A DNA stretch of 64,000 nucleotides, taken from assembly GCA_030035585.1 (NCBI GenBank), contig CM057481.1, positions 6,845,128 to 6,909,127 of the forward strand, read 5' to 3'. Under the pieces are notes generated by a model, which worked only from the letters and a program-made list of their open reading frames with translations, did no database searches and had not been told where the DNA came from. Source of the DNA: Dugong dugon (Eukaryota > Chordata > Mammalia > Sirenia > Dugongidae). Of the stretch, positions 1-11,285 are shown one piece after another. The position numbers and the translations under genes were made by a program. The stretch's first letter is position 1; every line of letters begins with the position of its first letter.

Positions 1-84
1 TTTGTGGCCACTGGGTGGGTTCAAACTACCAATTGTTTGGTTATTAGTCACATGCAAACTGTTTGCACTATCCAGGGACCTTAG
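1..84 (-). mobile_element. AfroSINE fragment, cut by window edge
   Basis: This is the 5' (tRNA-like) half of a SINE read on the minus strand. The inverted B-box gggttcaaact and the ending 'ccagggacc', the complement of the usual 'ggtccctgg' SINE start, are visible. The rest of the element lies outside the window. Confidence 0.8.
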
Positions 85-1160
85 ACATGTATACGGTACA
101 TAAAGAAATATATAATAAATCTGTAGTATTGAAATTTCATGGGTGGAGGGTGATTAGGGAAAAAAAAATGTCTAAAGAGTCTGGGTGGGGGGGATGACGG
201 AAGAAATGCTGACAAACATTGCTCTAAAACCAATGCCTTCCAGGCAGAGACCACGAGCAGTGCACCCCTAGTTGAACACGGTGAGTTTATCATCATTGCA
301 GTGAAGGAGAATACACACTTTGGTGAACGGGAGGGAGTCTCAGTCAGAGGGCGCTGGAAAGAGTTTGGACTTTGGTTGATTGATTTTGGGTAAAGTCCAA
401 GGAAGTGGGGTTCAATCTGGATAGGGTGCTGTCACCGAGTGGAGGTAGTTCTATGACTGGGTATTTAATATGTCTTGTCTCCAGGCAGGGCCGACTCAAG
501 CGAGCCCAACGCTGTAATTGGTTAAGAAGCAACGTTGATTCCTACTAGCCGGGAGAAGGGCGTATCTGGGGCTTTATGGGTTGCACTGTGACTTGTTTCT
601 GTCTGTGCTTAGATAAAATTATGAAGGGGTTTGTTTTATCTCACTTTATCGTGGTCTCAAGAGTGACCTTTCCTGCTGTGGATGTTCTGTGAGATTGTTT
701 ATGTCCATCAGGAGAACAATGTGGTCTACCTATGAGGGCCAGGCCAGCTTCTAACGACCCTAAGAAGTAGCCCGAAGGGTCAGACCAGTTTCCAGATGTC
801 AGGGGCTCTTCTCGCATTCCCCACCCTCTCCCCCAGCCATGTTTCTTTCTCACCAGTTAGAGAATCATAGTAATTCCATCCGCCTTGCCAGACCTTGCCA
901 GGTATTGATTCGAAGATGAGCTGGTCTGAACCAGTTTGGGCCACTGAACTGCAAGGAGGGGCTTTCTCATGGTTTCTGAGAAAGAGAAGCTAGTCTTTTT
1001 CAGGAACTGAGCAAGGAAGCCCAGAGCACCAACTGCTACTGGCAGCTGTCTTCTGACCATGTGGAGAAGCAGCCTTAGGACGAAGCCTTCACAAGGTCTA
1101 TAGAGCAGAGTGCTCAAAAGGGCAACTGTTACATTGCTAGGACATTGAAGCTACCTCACC
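85..1160. other. No recognised feature
   Basis: This is non-repetitive-looking sequence. Short open frames occur on the minus strand, but none resembles a known protein or has exon-like signals I can defend. Confidence 0.6.
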
Positions 1161-1165
1161 TCTGT

Positions 1166-1191
1166 ACTTCCTGTTTTGTGAGACAGGAAGT
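1166..1191. other. Perfect inverted repeat made of two ETS-like sites
   Basis: ACTTCCTGT (1166-1174) and its exact complement ACAGGAAGT (1183-1191) flank an 8-nt spacer. Each arm matches the ETS-family binding consensus around GGAA. Seen: the perfect 9-bp arms. Inferred: possible ETS dimer site or small hairpin. No promoter or gene is evident nearby. Confidence 0.45.
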
Positions 1192-1629
1192 TTCACGTTT
1201 CAGTAGCTGGAAAGATCCTAAGTCTCAAGCACATTTTCACATATGAAATGTAGACATGTCTGAAAGGTGGTATGTAAAGGGAATTTTGTTATCTTTTAAA
1301 ATTACATGAAAATTCACGGACATTTAGTTTGGGAAGCACATCCTTTTGGAAAACAATTCTAGGAGGTGTTCTTGGAAATATATAAGTGGGAAGATGATGA
1401 ACTGTTTATTGCTGGGACAGTATTTTGCTTTTCTAGGCATTATATATATTTTAAGTTGACTATTAAGAAGCTCAGGAAAGGTCTCCCTATCCCCACCCTC
1501 CCCTTTCTTCAAAGCTTTCTCGTGGAGGCTCGCCTTGCTGCCTGTATTGAGCGGGCCCCATGCTAAAGGGCTCTGGTTGCTAATCACAAGACCGTTATTA
1601 TTCTTTCCTTAGAATATTCCTCAGAATGT

Positions 1630-1750
1630 TCAACATGGAAGGCACTTTTGAGGTCATCTAATCAAAACCCTCATTTTAAAGATGAGTAGACCGAGACCCG
1701 GAGAATCAGGATTTCCCAAAGGTCAGGCAGCTACTGGCAGGAACGCTAGA
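1630..1750 (-). mobile_element. Degraded ancient SINE-like relic
   Basis: The phrase 'cattttaaagatgagtag' followed by a ccaaaggtcaggcagct-like segment resembles the reverse strand of MIR-type SINEs (lower-case consensus: cattttacagatgagg ... caaggtcacacagct). The similarity is short, so the family is tentative. Confidence 0.35.
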
Positions 1751-2978
1751 CTTCCCATTCTGCAAGGTATTAAAAAACCCTTGGTGTACCTCCTACCACT
1801 TCTGAATCCTGCATACTCAGCAGGCATAACTAATCCCTCACTGCACTCTTCCCCATTAAGTTTCCAGGCCATCTTGGAATCTTCAATCCAGTGCTCCATC
1901 AATCCATACTAAGTTGATCGTTACTGGCGCACACACTGAAACTGTTACTGCACCATATACATTATACAAGTCAATATTTGTTTCTTAATAAGGAATAGCT
2001 ATTTCAGTATAGAGATACATTTTAATCAGAGGTGCTATACAGCACTTGTGACTTGTGGCTTTAGTATGTAACGATATATGGAAGAAGGGTAGTTTTGTTA
2101 GTAAAATAATGCACATTAATTAAAAGCCAATATTTTGTTATCAAAGAGATGGAGTCACAATCTCTACATTAGGACAGATGCTGAAAAGGAAGGGACTGTT
2201 GTAACAGAATTCTTGGATATTTTGTTTTATTTTAAAATTGTTCGGATTGTGTCTCTGATATAAGGCTACAGCAATAAGTTTCTAAACAACTCAATTTTGA
2301 AACAGTTTCTTAATTTTGAATACCTACATGATATATCTTTCTTATAGCTTTTTTTTTTTTAGGCTAGAAAACAGGTCCGGTCTTGTGATGGTTACTGAGC
2401 AACAAGTAAATGAAATCTCAGCAGACTTTTAAAGCTACTCTTTACTGAACAGGGAGAAATGTGTGGCTTTTGCACACTTTGTGTTCCTTGGTGATAAGTA
2501 ATACTGGGGGTTGGGGGATGACAGAGGGAGAATAAGAGGGGGTGGACTTTTCCTGGGTGGAGGTTGGAGTGGATGTTGGGTGTTAAATTTACTTGTTGCC
2601 TTTCACTTCTGGGAATCTACAAAAATTACATGCAACAAAACTAAAGCTAAAGCATGGAGTCAAAATGGTATTTATTATTAATTTATTAAAGGTAAATGCA
2701 TCCCAGGAAAGACCCAGGAGACTCTGCTGGGATCAGGAGCCCACACCTGAGTCATTCACTGTGCTCAGCATTGGGGTGTTTTGATGGCTCAGCCTAGATA
2801 ATGACCCTCCCCTCTGTCTCTTTGAGGGAAAAGTTACCATTGACAACCTGGGCAGGACCATAGAGATGGTAGGGAGGGACATTTCTGCAAAGGGAAAGCC
2901 AAGTGCTATTGTCAGGATTGGGAAACGATGCTGGGCCGGTAGTAATTGGGGTTATCATTCCAGGGAGCTTGGTTTCAT

Positions 2979-3040
2979 GTCAGACTTCCCTGCGTGGAGC
3001 CGTGGTGGGGTCAGACTTCCCGGCGTGGAGTGGTGGTGGA
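2979..3040 (+). repeat. Two-copy tandem duplication, about 31 bp unit
   Basis: The segment starting gtcagacttccctgcgtgg is followed directly by a second copy starting gtcagacttcccggcgtgg. The units differ at a few bases. The open frame across it (2903-3241) owes its length partly to this duplication. Confidence 0.7.
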
Positions 3041-3379
3041 GAGGGGAGTGGTACCAATGATATTTTGATTTCTCACGTTTGGCTCAGGAACTGTGGCTGC
3101 TTGAACTTCCATCTGGCACAACTGATGATTCGAGGAAGGGGGAAGCACACAGGCAAGAAAAGGGAAAAGCCCCGCCATTTAGATGTGTGGCCGAGATTTG
3201 CAGCTGGACGCTGTATGCTTTTAACACAGCTGATTACATGAAACACAGAAAGGCAACGGCTCTGTGGCCTGCCTTCTTCCCGAAGAGCTTGGCTTGCTCC
3301 TGGATCTTTTGCAAATATTAGAGACGTTTCAGTGTGATGTTTCTGCTTTTCTTTCTGCAATTGAATAGTTTAATATAAA

Positions 3380-3780
3380 TTGGATTTTTGCAAGAAGCCA
3401 ATGTTTCATATAGGCATAAGTAAACTGTCATGGAGATCATTTAGTCGCAGAAAATGATTAATTGTGCCTTTTAATCATAGCTCCATTATCATATGAAACA
3501 GCCATGTCATTGGACCCATTTCACTAATGAAGGTTTAGCACCACTAAGAGCATATTTGCATTAATGAGGCATCACAGGTTATTAACTGAAATCTAATAAC
3601 AGCTTGGAATATTATAAGTTTGCATTAATTGGAAACAGAATTGTGGATTTATTGGCAATATACCTCTTGTCATCTTTGAGAAATGATTCCTTGATGGGAT
3701 ATAAAGAGGCCGTTTTTGTACTAATTGGAGTTTCTGACTCTTATATGTTGATTTTATTTTAAGCTGGAATAACCCTTCAT
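3380..3780. other. Candidate conserved non-coding block
   Basis: This is unique-looking AT-rich sequence without transposon signatures. It has many homeodomain-type cores (gattaattg, gcattaatgagg, ctaataac, gcattaattgg, actaattgg) and no long open frame. That style is typical of developmental enhancers. Conservation is inferred from appearance only and has not been measured. Confidence 0.3.
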
Positions 3781-4054
3781 GACTAATTTCTCAAGTAGAA
3801 CTTTGTGGTATGCCTGGTCCCAACCCCACTGAGGCCTGTCTGGGTTTTGACCAGTTCATTACCTGACTCCTAAGGGGAGGATATGGAATGAGGTGAGTGT
3901 GGGTCCAGGAAGAAACGTTCATCAATGACAGTTCTGTCACCAACTCCTCTGTCCAGGGAGGTCCTGCCTGGCCACCATAATCGAAGAAGCTGCCTTTATT
4001 ATGCCCCATTAGCTGTCCCTGTTTATTTCCTGTATAGCTTTTCCTTCCCCCCTA

Positions 4055-4253
4055 GTTGCTGAGGAGTCAACTCTGACTCACGTTGACCCCATGTGTGTGA
4101 GTAGAGCTGTGCTCCACAGAGTTTTGAATGGCTGATTTTCAGAAGTAGATCACCAGACCTTTCTTCTGAAGAGCCTCTGTGTGGACTCGAACCCCTAAGC
4201 TTTGGGTTAGAAGCCGGGTGTATCGATCGATCTGTTACTCAACCCAGGGACTC
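4055..4253 (-). mobile_element. AfroSINE, long type with 'ccatgtgtgt' module
   Basis: The copy reads backwards from the tail (gaggagtcaactctgactca) through 'agtagatcaccagacc' to an inverted B-box region (ggactcgaacccc) and 'cccagggactc'. It belongs to the subtype whose middle resembles the tRNA-Gly-headed SINE at 37.55 kb. Confidence 0.85.
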
Positions 4254-4289
4254 GTAACTTCAACAATCAATAATAATTGCTTGTTTCCT

Positions 4290-4440
4290 TAGCTTTTGTC
4301 TGTCTACTTCACTAGGATGTCATTTCTAGAGAACAGAGACTCTATCTTGCTCTTTATTGTACTTCCAGCACCTAGCACAATGTAGACATGTGGGAAATAT
4401 GTGTAGAATGGAAGACTGAATCCTGGCTTTAGAAGAACCT
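4290..4440 (+). mobile_element. L2 LINE 3' end relic
   Basis: The series 'agagaacagagactct', 'ttgtacttccagcacc', 'tagcacaatgtagacatg' and a terminal 'gaatggaagactgaat' follows the known 3' end of L2 (agactgtaagctcc ... cctagcacagtgcctggcac ... gaatgaatgaa). It is diverged, so it is old. Confidence 0.65.
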
Positions 4441-4746
4441 GGGGAGGATGAGTTTTCATTGAAATCTATGGTAGTCTTTTAGTGCAGAGTTTAACCACTA
4501 GCTTTAGGGCGGAACGATGAAATGCTGGACCTGGAATTAGTCCCATATCTTTCCGATTCCTTGGTGTTTCTATTCCAGAAAATTGACTTTAGGATACCAT
4601 TGGATTTAATTCAGTCTGGATTGGTGTCCCCAAGACTGGGAAAAACAAGGAAGAAGAGAAATAGTCCCTGGGTATTGTGTCCCATGGCAAATGAATGAGA
4701 GCTGTGTTTTCTAAAGCTTCTTAGTTAAGAATTCTGTAGAAGCCCG

Positions 4747-5135
4747 TGTCTTAGTTATCTAGTGTTGCTACAACAGAAATACAAGTGGTTGGCTTTAACA
4801 AGTAGAAATTTATTTTCTCACAGTTTAGGAGGCTAGAAGTCTGAATTCAGGGTGCCAGCTCTAGGGGAAGGCTTTCTTTCTCTTTTGGCTCTGGAGGAAG
4901 GTCTTTGTCTCTTCTGAGCTTCTGCTTCCTGGTTCCTTGGAGATCTCTGTGTGTCTTGGCATCTATCTTATCCCATCTCTTTTGCTAGCTTGCATTTTTT
5001 TCTCTTTTATATCTCAAAAGAGATTGATTCCAGATACATCCAACACTAATCCTGCCTTGTTAACATAACAAAGACAACCCATCCCCAAATGGGATTATAA
5101 CTACAGGCATAGAGGTTAGGATTTACTACACATAC
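4747..5135 (-). mobile_element. MaLR-type solo LTR, truncated, minus strand
   Basis: It begins with TGTCTTAGTTATCTAGTG, the complement of the 3' terminus of the better-preserved copy at 18769-19254. Both contain 'tctcaaaagagatt' and a long shared middle. The part corresponding to the LTR 5' end is missing beyond about 5135. No internal retroviral coding sequence is attached. The MaLR label rests on general resemblance to MLT1/MST LTRs. Confidence 0.65.
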
Positions 5136-5939
5136 TCGGCTGAGGAGGAAAATAAACAGAAGCAATAAGAAAGAACTTCCCAGAGGCCACCTGGGTTGTC
5201 TGTTTGTTAACCAGAAGTAGCAGCTCTTACTTCTTGACCATGCCAGATGCCCAGGATGTTAGCTGGCCTTCTTATGGAGCTTTCAGAAATTCTCATTTTT
5301 TGGAATTAAAAGTGACTATAAGTGACCACTGAGGTTGTGGTTTAAGCAACTCAGAGTCGTCCAAACTAAAGCAATGAGAGGCAGTGTTTCAGCTATCCAT
5401 TTGGAAGTGAATTTTTTTTTTTTTTTTTTAAGTCATAATACATTGTATGGGCAAGGGTGAAAATTAATGGACATTATCACACCCTACTGATGGGGACTTG
5501 GGATGTCCATACGCTATAGATTATAGGCAGACCCATGTGTAAAAGACCATTTTGGTGGGAAATCCTGGAAGATTCCTAAGAGAATGGCCCCTTGTATATA
5601 CTTTTTAGGTTTTCCTTTGTTCAAAGCACTGCCTTGAATGCTCTTGCTTTTCCTCTCGATGGGGTGCATGTTTGTTGGTTCTCTATTTGTGTGTTGTATG
5701 AAATCTGCCTGTGAGCAGAAAAATCCACACGCGTGTCTTATACACATATACGTACCCTGATCTTGTGACTGTCTGGAAGTGGTTGCCACCTGCTCTCCCT
5801 CCTGGAGAAAGAGCTGAATATGCTTTTTTTCTCTGGTCAAGGCATTGCGTAGCTGATACCCAAGGTATGCTTTCAGGTAAAACTGTAATCAAAATCATTA
5901 AGACATCGGAGACCAGCATTTTCTGTGTGTGTATTTTTT
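5136..5939. other. No recognised gene; one poly(T) tract
   Basis: An 18-base T run (5412-5429) could be the antisense tail of an unrecognised retroposon. The overlapping open frames at 5.5-6.0 kb on both strands show no family signature. Confidence 0.5.
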
Positions 5940-5969
5940 GCGCACGTGCACGCATGTGTGCGTGCACGC
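5940..5969. repeat. Alternating purine/pyrimidine tract with perfect hairpin
   Basis: Thirty consecutive bases alternate purine and pyrimidine, starting gcgcacgtgcacgc. Within it cgtgcacgca (5945-5954) is followed, after tgtg, by its exact complement (5959-5968). The composition is CpG-rich against a CpG-poor background and is prone to form Z-DNA or a cruciform. Confidence 0.75.
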
Positions 5970-6116
5970 TATTCCTACCAACTAAGAGGTACTTTTTCCC
6001 ATTATACGGTCTCAAAATAAAATCATCTTGACAGACTTTTAAATATGCAGAAATGCTTGTCCCTCACTGATCGTTGAATGTTCACCAATGATCCTTCTTA
6101 ATGGGAAATGTTTTAC

Positions 6117-6144
6117 GTGTGTGTGTGTGTGTGTGTGTGTGTGT
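6117..6144 (+). repeat. (GT)14 microsatellite
   Basis: Uninterrupted GT dinucleotides immediately precede the 3' end of the minus-strand SINE. Confidence 0.95.
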
Positions 6145-6146
6145 AT

Positions 6147-6320
6147 TGTTTGCCATCAAGTCCATTCTGACTCACAGTGACCCCATGTGACAGGTTCTCT
6201 TGGCTGTAATCTTTACAGGAGCAGATTGCCAGGTCTTTCTCCTGCAGAGCTGCTGTGTGGATTCGAACCGCCAAGCTTTCAGTTAGCAGCCGAGCGCTTA
6301 ACCATTGCACCACCAGGGCT
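6147..6320 (-). mobile_element. AfroSINE, long type with 'gctgtaatctttac' module
   Basis: The minus-strand copy runs from the tail tgccatcaagtccattctga, through ggctgtaatctttacagg, to the inverted B-box attcgaaccgcc and the 5' end accattgcaccaccagggct. It is complete apart from the extreme tail and only modestly diverged. Confidence 0.9.
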
Positions 6321-6474
6321 GATATGTACACGTGTATATATGTCTCTGTATATATATGTATCTATCTATATGCCACAATAAAAATAAATAGACAAAATAG
6401 TTTCCTTTCTAACAATACCATCAGATTTTATAGGATCTGAATATTGGTATACATTTGAATATATTATAGAAAGA

Positions 6475-7260
6475 TTCATTCATTCATTCACTTATTCACC
6501 AAATATTTATAGAGTAACTTGTATGTACCAGGCTACATTCTTGGTGCTATGATTCAGCAGTATGTAAGACAAACAAAGATCCTTGTGCCCATAGAGATTA
6601 CATTTCAGTGGAGAAGACAGATAATCAACCAATCAACAAGGAAATAATGTGGTTTCAGGCAGTGATATGTGCTATAAAGAAACTAAAACAAGTTAAGGGA
6701 ATAGTGAGTGAGGGGACGAGGATGCTATTTGAGATAGTAAAGATAGTAAAGACTTTTTGAGGAGATGGCATTTGAGCAGTAACCTGAATGAAGCTAAGCA
6801 GGGGGCTTTAAGAATATCTGGGAGCAAAGCATTGCAGGCAGAAGTCTAAAAGTATAAAGGCCCTGAGGTGATAAAGATCTTGGAATGGTGAGGGAGCAGC
6901 AAGAAAGCCGATGGGGTAGAGCTTTGTGGGAGAGGGGGAGAGTGGTAGGAAGTGAGCTTGGTTGGGTAGACAGGGACCAAATTAAGTGGAGAGAACCTTG
7001 TAGGCTACGATAAGGAGTTTACAGTGAGGACGGTGGAGGTGGTAAGTAGTGGCATGATATAATTTATGCTTTAAAAAAGAATTCTCTGGTTGTTATGGAG
7101 ACTAGATTACATGGGAACATTTCGGAAGCAGAGAGTCCCTTAGAAGGCTTTTGGAGTCATTCTGAAAAGAGGTGATAGTGGCTTGGACTTAATGCTAATG
7201 GTGGAAATGTTGCGAAGTGATTATAATCTTGATGTACTTTGAAGATATGGGTCCATATTA
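6475..7260 (+). mobile_element. Ancient mammal-wide dispersed repeat
   Basis: It starts with 'tcattcattcattcac' and 'accaaatatttatagag', then 'ccaggctacattcttggtgc', and continues with 'tttgagcagtaacctgaatgaagc' in short pieces and 'aaggccctgaggtgat'. Related copies lie at 33.2, 43.4 and 61.8 kb. The first 130 bases resemble the reverse complement of the L2 3' end. The name of the longer family is uncertain to me. Confidence 0.6.
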
Positions 7261-9438
7261 TATAACCAAGAATGTGAGCCAACATAATAAAGTCATATCA
7301 CATGAGTATGTAATCTGTGTGCTAACGTTGCAGCCTAATTTTGGGGTAAGATAAGAACATACTATTCTTAAATCTGACCAAAAATGTTGGGGATGGACTG
7401 AATTACAAATAACTCTGACATCCAGTTTGCTGCATGAAGGTACCTTTGATGCATTATTCCCCACTTAAGACAGTAGAAAGATACCGGCATAAATCTATCC
7501 ATCGTCATAACTGACAAAACATGTGGTAACACCATATTGAGCTTATTTTGACTTGTTGAAAGTCTTTAACTCCATTGTGTAGTCAGTTTAAGTTGACGGT
7601 AGTTTTTTTTGTTTTTTCCCCGTTAAGCCAGTCAGTACGTCAGTACACTTGCACCACAAAATGACCAAAACCACATGGAATTCTGAGGAAGATGTTTCCA
7701 GTTTTGCCCTAAGGGACAGGATCATTGCCATATCCTGGTAGGGTAGAACCAATAGGGAATGACTCCAGTATATTTTATCCCCAGAGAGAGATGCCAGTGC
7801 CGTATGTTTAATGTCCCGTTAAATACCTAAAGGCCCCCAAACCTTGTCTGGTTTAAACAACGGTGGCAGTATGGCTGCAGAAACTCCAGCAGAAAAGAAT
7901 AAACCTCTTTTATAATAGTTCCTGTGCCATTCCCAGAGTCATTCTGATTGGGCTGGGTTAGGTCACGTGCCCATCCTTTAACAAATCCCTGTGGGCAAGG
8001 GAGTGTGATGCGCCTATTGACTTTGCCTGGGACACATTCTCCATCCCTAAAGATGGAGCCCCATCCATACCCTGTCGACCAAGAGTAGGGATGGGTTGAG
8101 TCCCCAGATGATGCCAATGGTTTTGCTGGAGGAAGTAGGGAAAGGGTTATGGGTTGCAACAGAAGTTCACTGCCCTGTAATGGCACCATCGCATCTTCAG
8201 GCTACCTACCTTCTGTGAACCATCCTCCGATGGACTTCACGTCTTCTATCAGCCATTCTCCAGATACCATGGAGCTCTGGACATCCAGTTTTAACTGCAA
8301 ATATATTTAGATAAAAATAATGCATATTTTATTTCATTTGATTTGTCCTTAGAAGAGACAAAGGAAATTATACTCCAAGATAGGAGCTGAAGATGACTCA
8401 GTAGAAGAAATGCCCCTTTGTTTTCAACAGAGCAGATTACTGTTGATCCTGAAAAAACATTTTGAAGACAATATGCAAAACTACTGTAATTTCCAGTGGT
8501 TTATTGTGATCTGTATACAGAATTCTCTCTTGGAAGTTCAAGTCGATGGTGCCCATTTTCGTAGTTCTCCTTTTAAACCTCTTTGCATTGCACAGATGTC
8601 AGAAAATGAATGAGAGAAAGGCAGAAAAAGACAAAGAAACAACAACTTTACTGTATTCAAATTCTCGCAGTAATAGTTTAATACCTTTAAGATTTTATCA
8701 GGTAAGTTGTTCTAGGGAGCTGGTTTTAAGAAGGGTTTCAGTGTCTAAAGGGAATTATTTTACCCAGAATGTCAACAACTGCAACAGAAATGCTACCAGA
8801 GTGGAGGGAAATTTCTTCTTGTGGTAGAAGACCACATGCTCTAAGGATTACTGTTACACGTCCAAGGTCAAAGAACAGCAGCTAATGAAGACAGCAGGGA
8901 AGAAAAGGGAGCAGAGTGAAAATTAGGGTCATGTTTACACTTCCTTTGTTAAGGCTAAATCTGTTAAGTGAGACACTTTGCCCAAGAATAAATTAAAATA
9001 TACTCAAATAACATATCTTTCTCTCCCAAGCAAGGAATGGAAACCCAGGCCCGAAAGGGATCACATAGTCTTAATTCGGCCAAAGGTGTTCCTTACTCTC
9101 AATTACCTTTCCTTATTGGGGGCACTGGCAGATATTTGTTTTTTAGCCACATGTGGTAGGACCTGTGAATCAATTCAGATGCGATGTCTGATTACCTGGC
9201 CTGTGTAAGCAATCCAGTAAGTTTCTCTGAACACACTTTTCCACCTAATAATATTCATGATTTTTAAGCAAAAGATGCTTCTAAAGGCTATATAGAAAAT
9301 AAACAAAATGTCCAAAGGTGAAATTCTACCAGAAAGGTAAAGTATAATTTACTGGGATAAAAAATGAAATACTCTACAGATCCTCCCTGACTACCCTACA
9401 TGCCCACACTCATTCTTCACTCAGTAATGCCATAAGAG
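7261..9438. other. Mostly anonymous; probable old repeat at 7700-8190
   Basis: The minus strand of 7700-8190 carries phrases such as 'acactcccttgcccacag' and 'gggcacgtgacctaaccc' that recur in old mammalian repeats, possibly an L1 3' region. The 120-codon minus frame there has no recognised domain. The rest shows nothing I can name. Confidence 0.4.
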
Positions 9439-9650
9439 GGGTCCCTGGGTGACATAGAGGGTTAAGCACTAAACTACTAGCCTAAAGGTTGGCAGTTCAA
9501 ACTCACCTAGAGGTGACCCTGAAGGTAAGCCTGAAGATCTTCCAAAAGGTCACAGCCTTGAAAACATTATGGAGCACAGTTCTACTCTGCACACATGAGG
9601 TCATCATGAGTCAGAATCGACTCGACAGCAACTAACAACAGTAACAACAA
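9439..9650 (+). mobile_element. AfroSINE, full-length, plus strand
   Basis: The head ggtccctgggtgacatagag and B-box region ggcagttcaaactcac are followed by tail 'gagtcagaatcgactcgac' and a short CAACA-rich end 'caacagtaacaacaac', similar to the (CAA)n end of the RTE LINE. A middle piece 'cacagccttgaaaac' is present. Confidence 0.9.
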
Positions 9651-10064
9651 CTAGAAAATGCTTATATTTTCTTGTCTTCAAATGATTTCCTCATCCTTGA
9701 CCTGTGCAAGTTACTAGTATCCTTATTTATTTATCAAGGATGCCACATGTCTATCCATATGCCTAGTATGGAGGTCCTAGGGTTTATCAATACACATAAT
9801 GATCTAATAGCTTATTGATGAGCTAAGTGGCATTTAGCATTCCTTATGGTTTGCTATTGGAATTGAAGGTAGAAAGGTATTTCTTTGTGAACATGAACCA
9901 TGTCATCATGGGCAAAGAAATGCTAATAGTATTTTAGAGCCCTCCTCATGGTTACAAAAAACAACACTTCTCCTTTTTGCATCCCGATTAATCTGGTATA
10001 CCACATGGGAAGGCTAGTTTTAGTACTAAACCTCTAAAAGGAAGCCCCCTCACCAGTTAAAATA
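9651..10064. other. No recognised feature
   Basis: Anonymous AT-rich sequence leads up to the TA target dinucleotide of the Tigger element. Confidence 0.6.
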
Positions 10065-10962
10065 CAGGTAGTCCTCAGCTTACGATGTATTTGAGTTATA
10101 ACAAACCGCACTTACTACCATCAGTGTATCTGGAACATTCCCTCTTCCTAGGAGGAGGTTATGGGAAAATGCATGCAGGGGATATGGAAAAAATTGATGA
10201 ATTATGTGAACACATGCCAAGCATTTGATCAGAATAATATGGTGGAAGAGATCAGTGGAAAAATTGTTCATATGGCAAGAACTTTGTATTTAGAACTTGA
10301 TATTGCCCATGTGGAACAGCTCATAGACCATGAAGAAGGGGAACTGACAGATCAGGATTTAATGGATTTTGAAGATGAAAGAAGTAATGAGGAAGAGGAA
10401 GGAGAGAAAGTATCAAAAAATTTTACAGTGAAAGGATTAGCTGAAGTGATTTCTAAACTAAATCGGGGCCTTCAGTTTCTTGAAAACATGAACCCAAATG
10501 CTAATCGCTTTGCTGAAGTCGATAGGTAGATTCGGGAAGCAGTGAGATGTTACCATGAAATACATGAATTAAAAAAGAAAAAACCATATGACAATTCTTA
10601 CTGATTTTCTGACTAGAAATGCCATCCGCATTCCCAGGGATAATCCAGATGATCCAGAACCTTCCACAAATGGAGTTATTACCGCAACCAACAAAATGCC
10701 AGCATAGTCTGACTCTTCTTCATCGAAGTATTATAGTTTTATGATTTGTGTATTTTTTTATGTATGTATTAAAATATGTCTGTAAATTTGTATGTAATGT
10801 TTCCAACCCCTAAAGACAAATAAAGATCAGATTTATAAAGATACTGGTAACAAAAGGCAATAATAATGAAAAATAAAAAACACGAGGTATTCGACTTACA
10901 TCAGAACTGACTTATGATGGAGTCCTCAGAATGGAACCCCATTGTCAATTGGGAATTACTGG
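10065..10962 (+). mobile_element. Tigger-type DNA transposon, internally deleted
   Basis: The left end CAGGTAGTCCTCAGCTTACG and the right end (reverse complement CCAGTAATTCCC) are diverged terminal inverted repeats. Each is flanked by a TA dinucleotide (10063-10064 and 10963-10964), as expected for pogo/Tc1-mariner elements. At 898 bp it is far shorter than a roughly 2.4 kb autonomous Tigger, because only the transposase C-terminal part remains. The style of the ends suggests the Tigger3/4 group, which is tentative. Confidence 0.75.
10161..10529 (+). pseudogene. Tigger transposase C-terminal remnant
   Basis: An open stretch of about 122 codons corresponds to the end of a pogo-family (Tigger) transposase. 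It has a WKKL segment near the start, then an acidic helix-rich part with GELTDQDLMDFED and EEEEGEK, then FTVKGLAEVISKLN and NPNANRF. These correspond to the family pattern 'eeLtnedLlel ... FttkglaeafslieegL ... mdPnveRf'. Translation stops in frame at 10527, although recognisable similarity (IREAVRCYHEIH) continues past the stop. The N-terminal DNA-binding region and DDD catalytic core are absent, so it cannot be active. Seen: open frame and motifs. Known: family layout. Inferred: fossil, not a domesticated host gene, because it sits between transposon ends and is interrupted. Confidence 0.75.
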
Positions 10963-11070
10963 TACTTAGTGACAGCTGGGTTAATCAGAGCCTTCTGCCC
11001 TGATTTCTCTCTGTTCAGATGGTTGCCTGGCTAAGCACTCAGGTACAATAGTAATAAAAAAGCAATGGTA

Positions 11071-11271
11071 GCCAGTTGCTTTCAAGTTGACTCTGACTCA
11101 TGGTGACCCCATGTATGTCAGAGTAGAACTGTGCTCCACAGGATTTTCAATGCTGGTTTTTCAGACGTAGATCACCAGGCCTTTCTTCAGAGGTGTGTGT
11201 GGGTGGAGTTGAACTGCCAACCTTTTGGTTTGCAGCTGAGCACATTAACGATTCACACTACCCAGGAGAAC
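11071..11271 (-). mobile_element. AfroSINE, long type with 'ccatgtatgt' module
   Basis: The tail agttgctttcaagttgactc is followed by catgtatgtcagagtagaac and agatcaccaggcctttcttc. The inverted B-box is gagttgaactgcc. Its 5' end 'cccaggaga' abuts the target duplication of the next SINE. Confidence 0.9.
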
Positions 11272-11285
11272 TCCACCATGGTGAT

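Larger units (their letters stand above)
1192..3379. other. No gene; scattered degraded repeats
   Basis: Mostly anonymous AT-rich sequence. A MIR-like or older relic at 1630-1750 and a short tandem duplication near 2979-3040 are listed separately. A G-rich purine stretch lies around 2503-2580. I see no exon. Confidence 0.55.

Noticed and set aside
7827-8189. 120-codon minus frame
   Set aside because: It lies in what looks like an old interspersed repeat; no family match.
10161-10529. A domesticated transposase gene
   Set aside because: It sits between the transposon's own ends, lacks DNA-binding and catalytic regions, and similarity continues past an in-frame stop.
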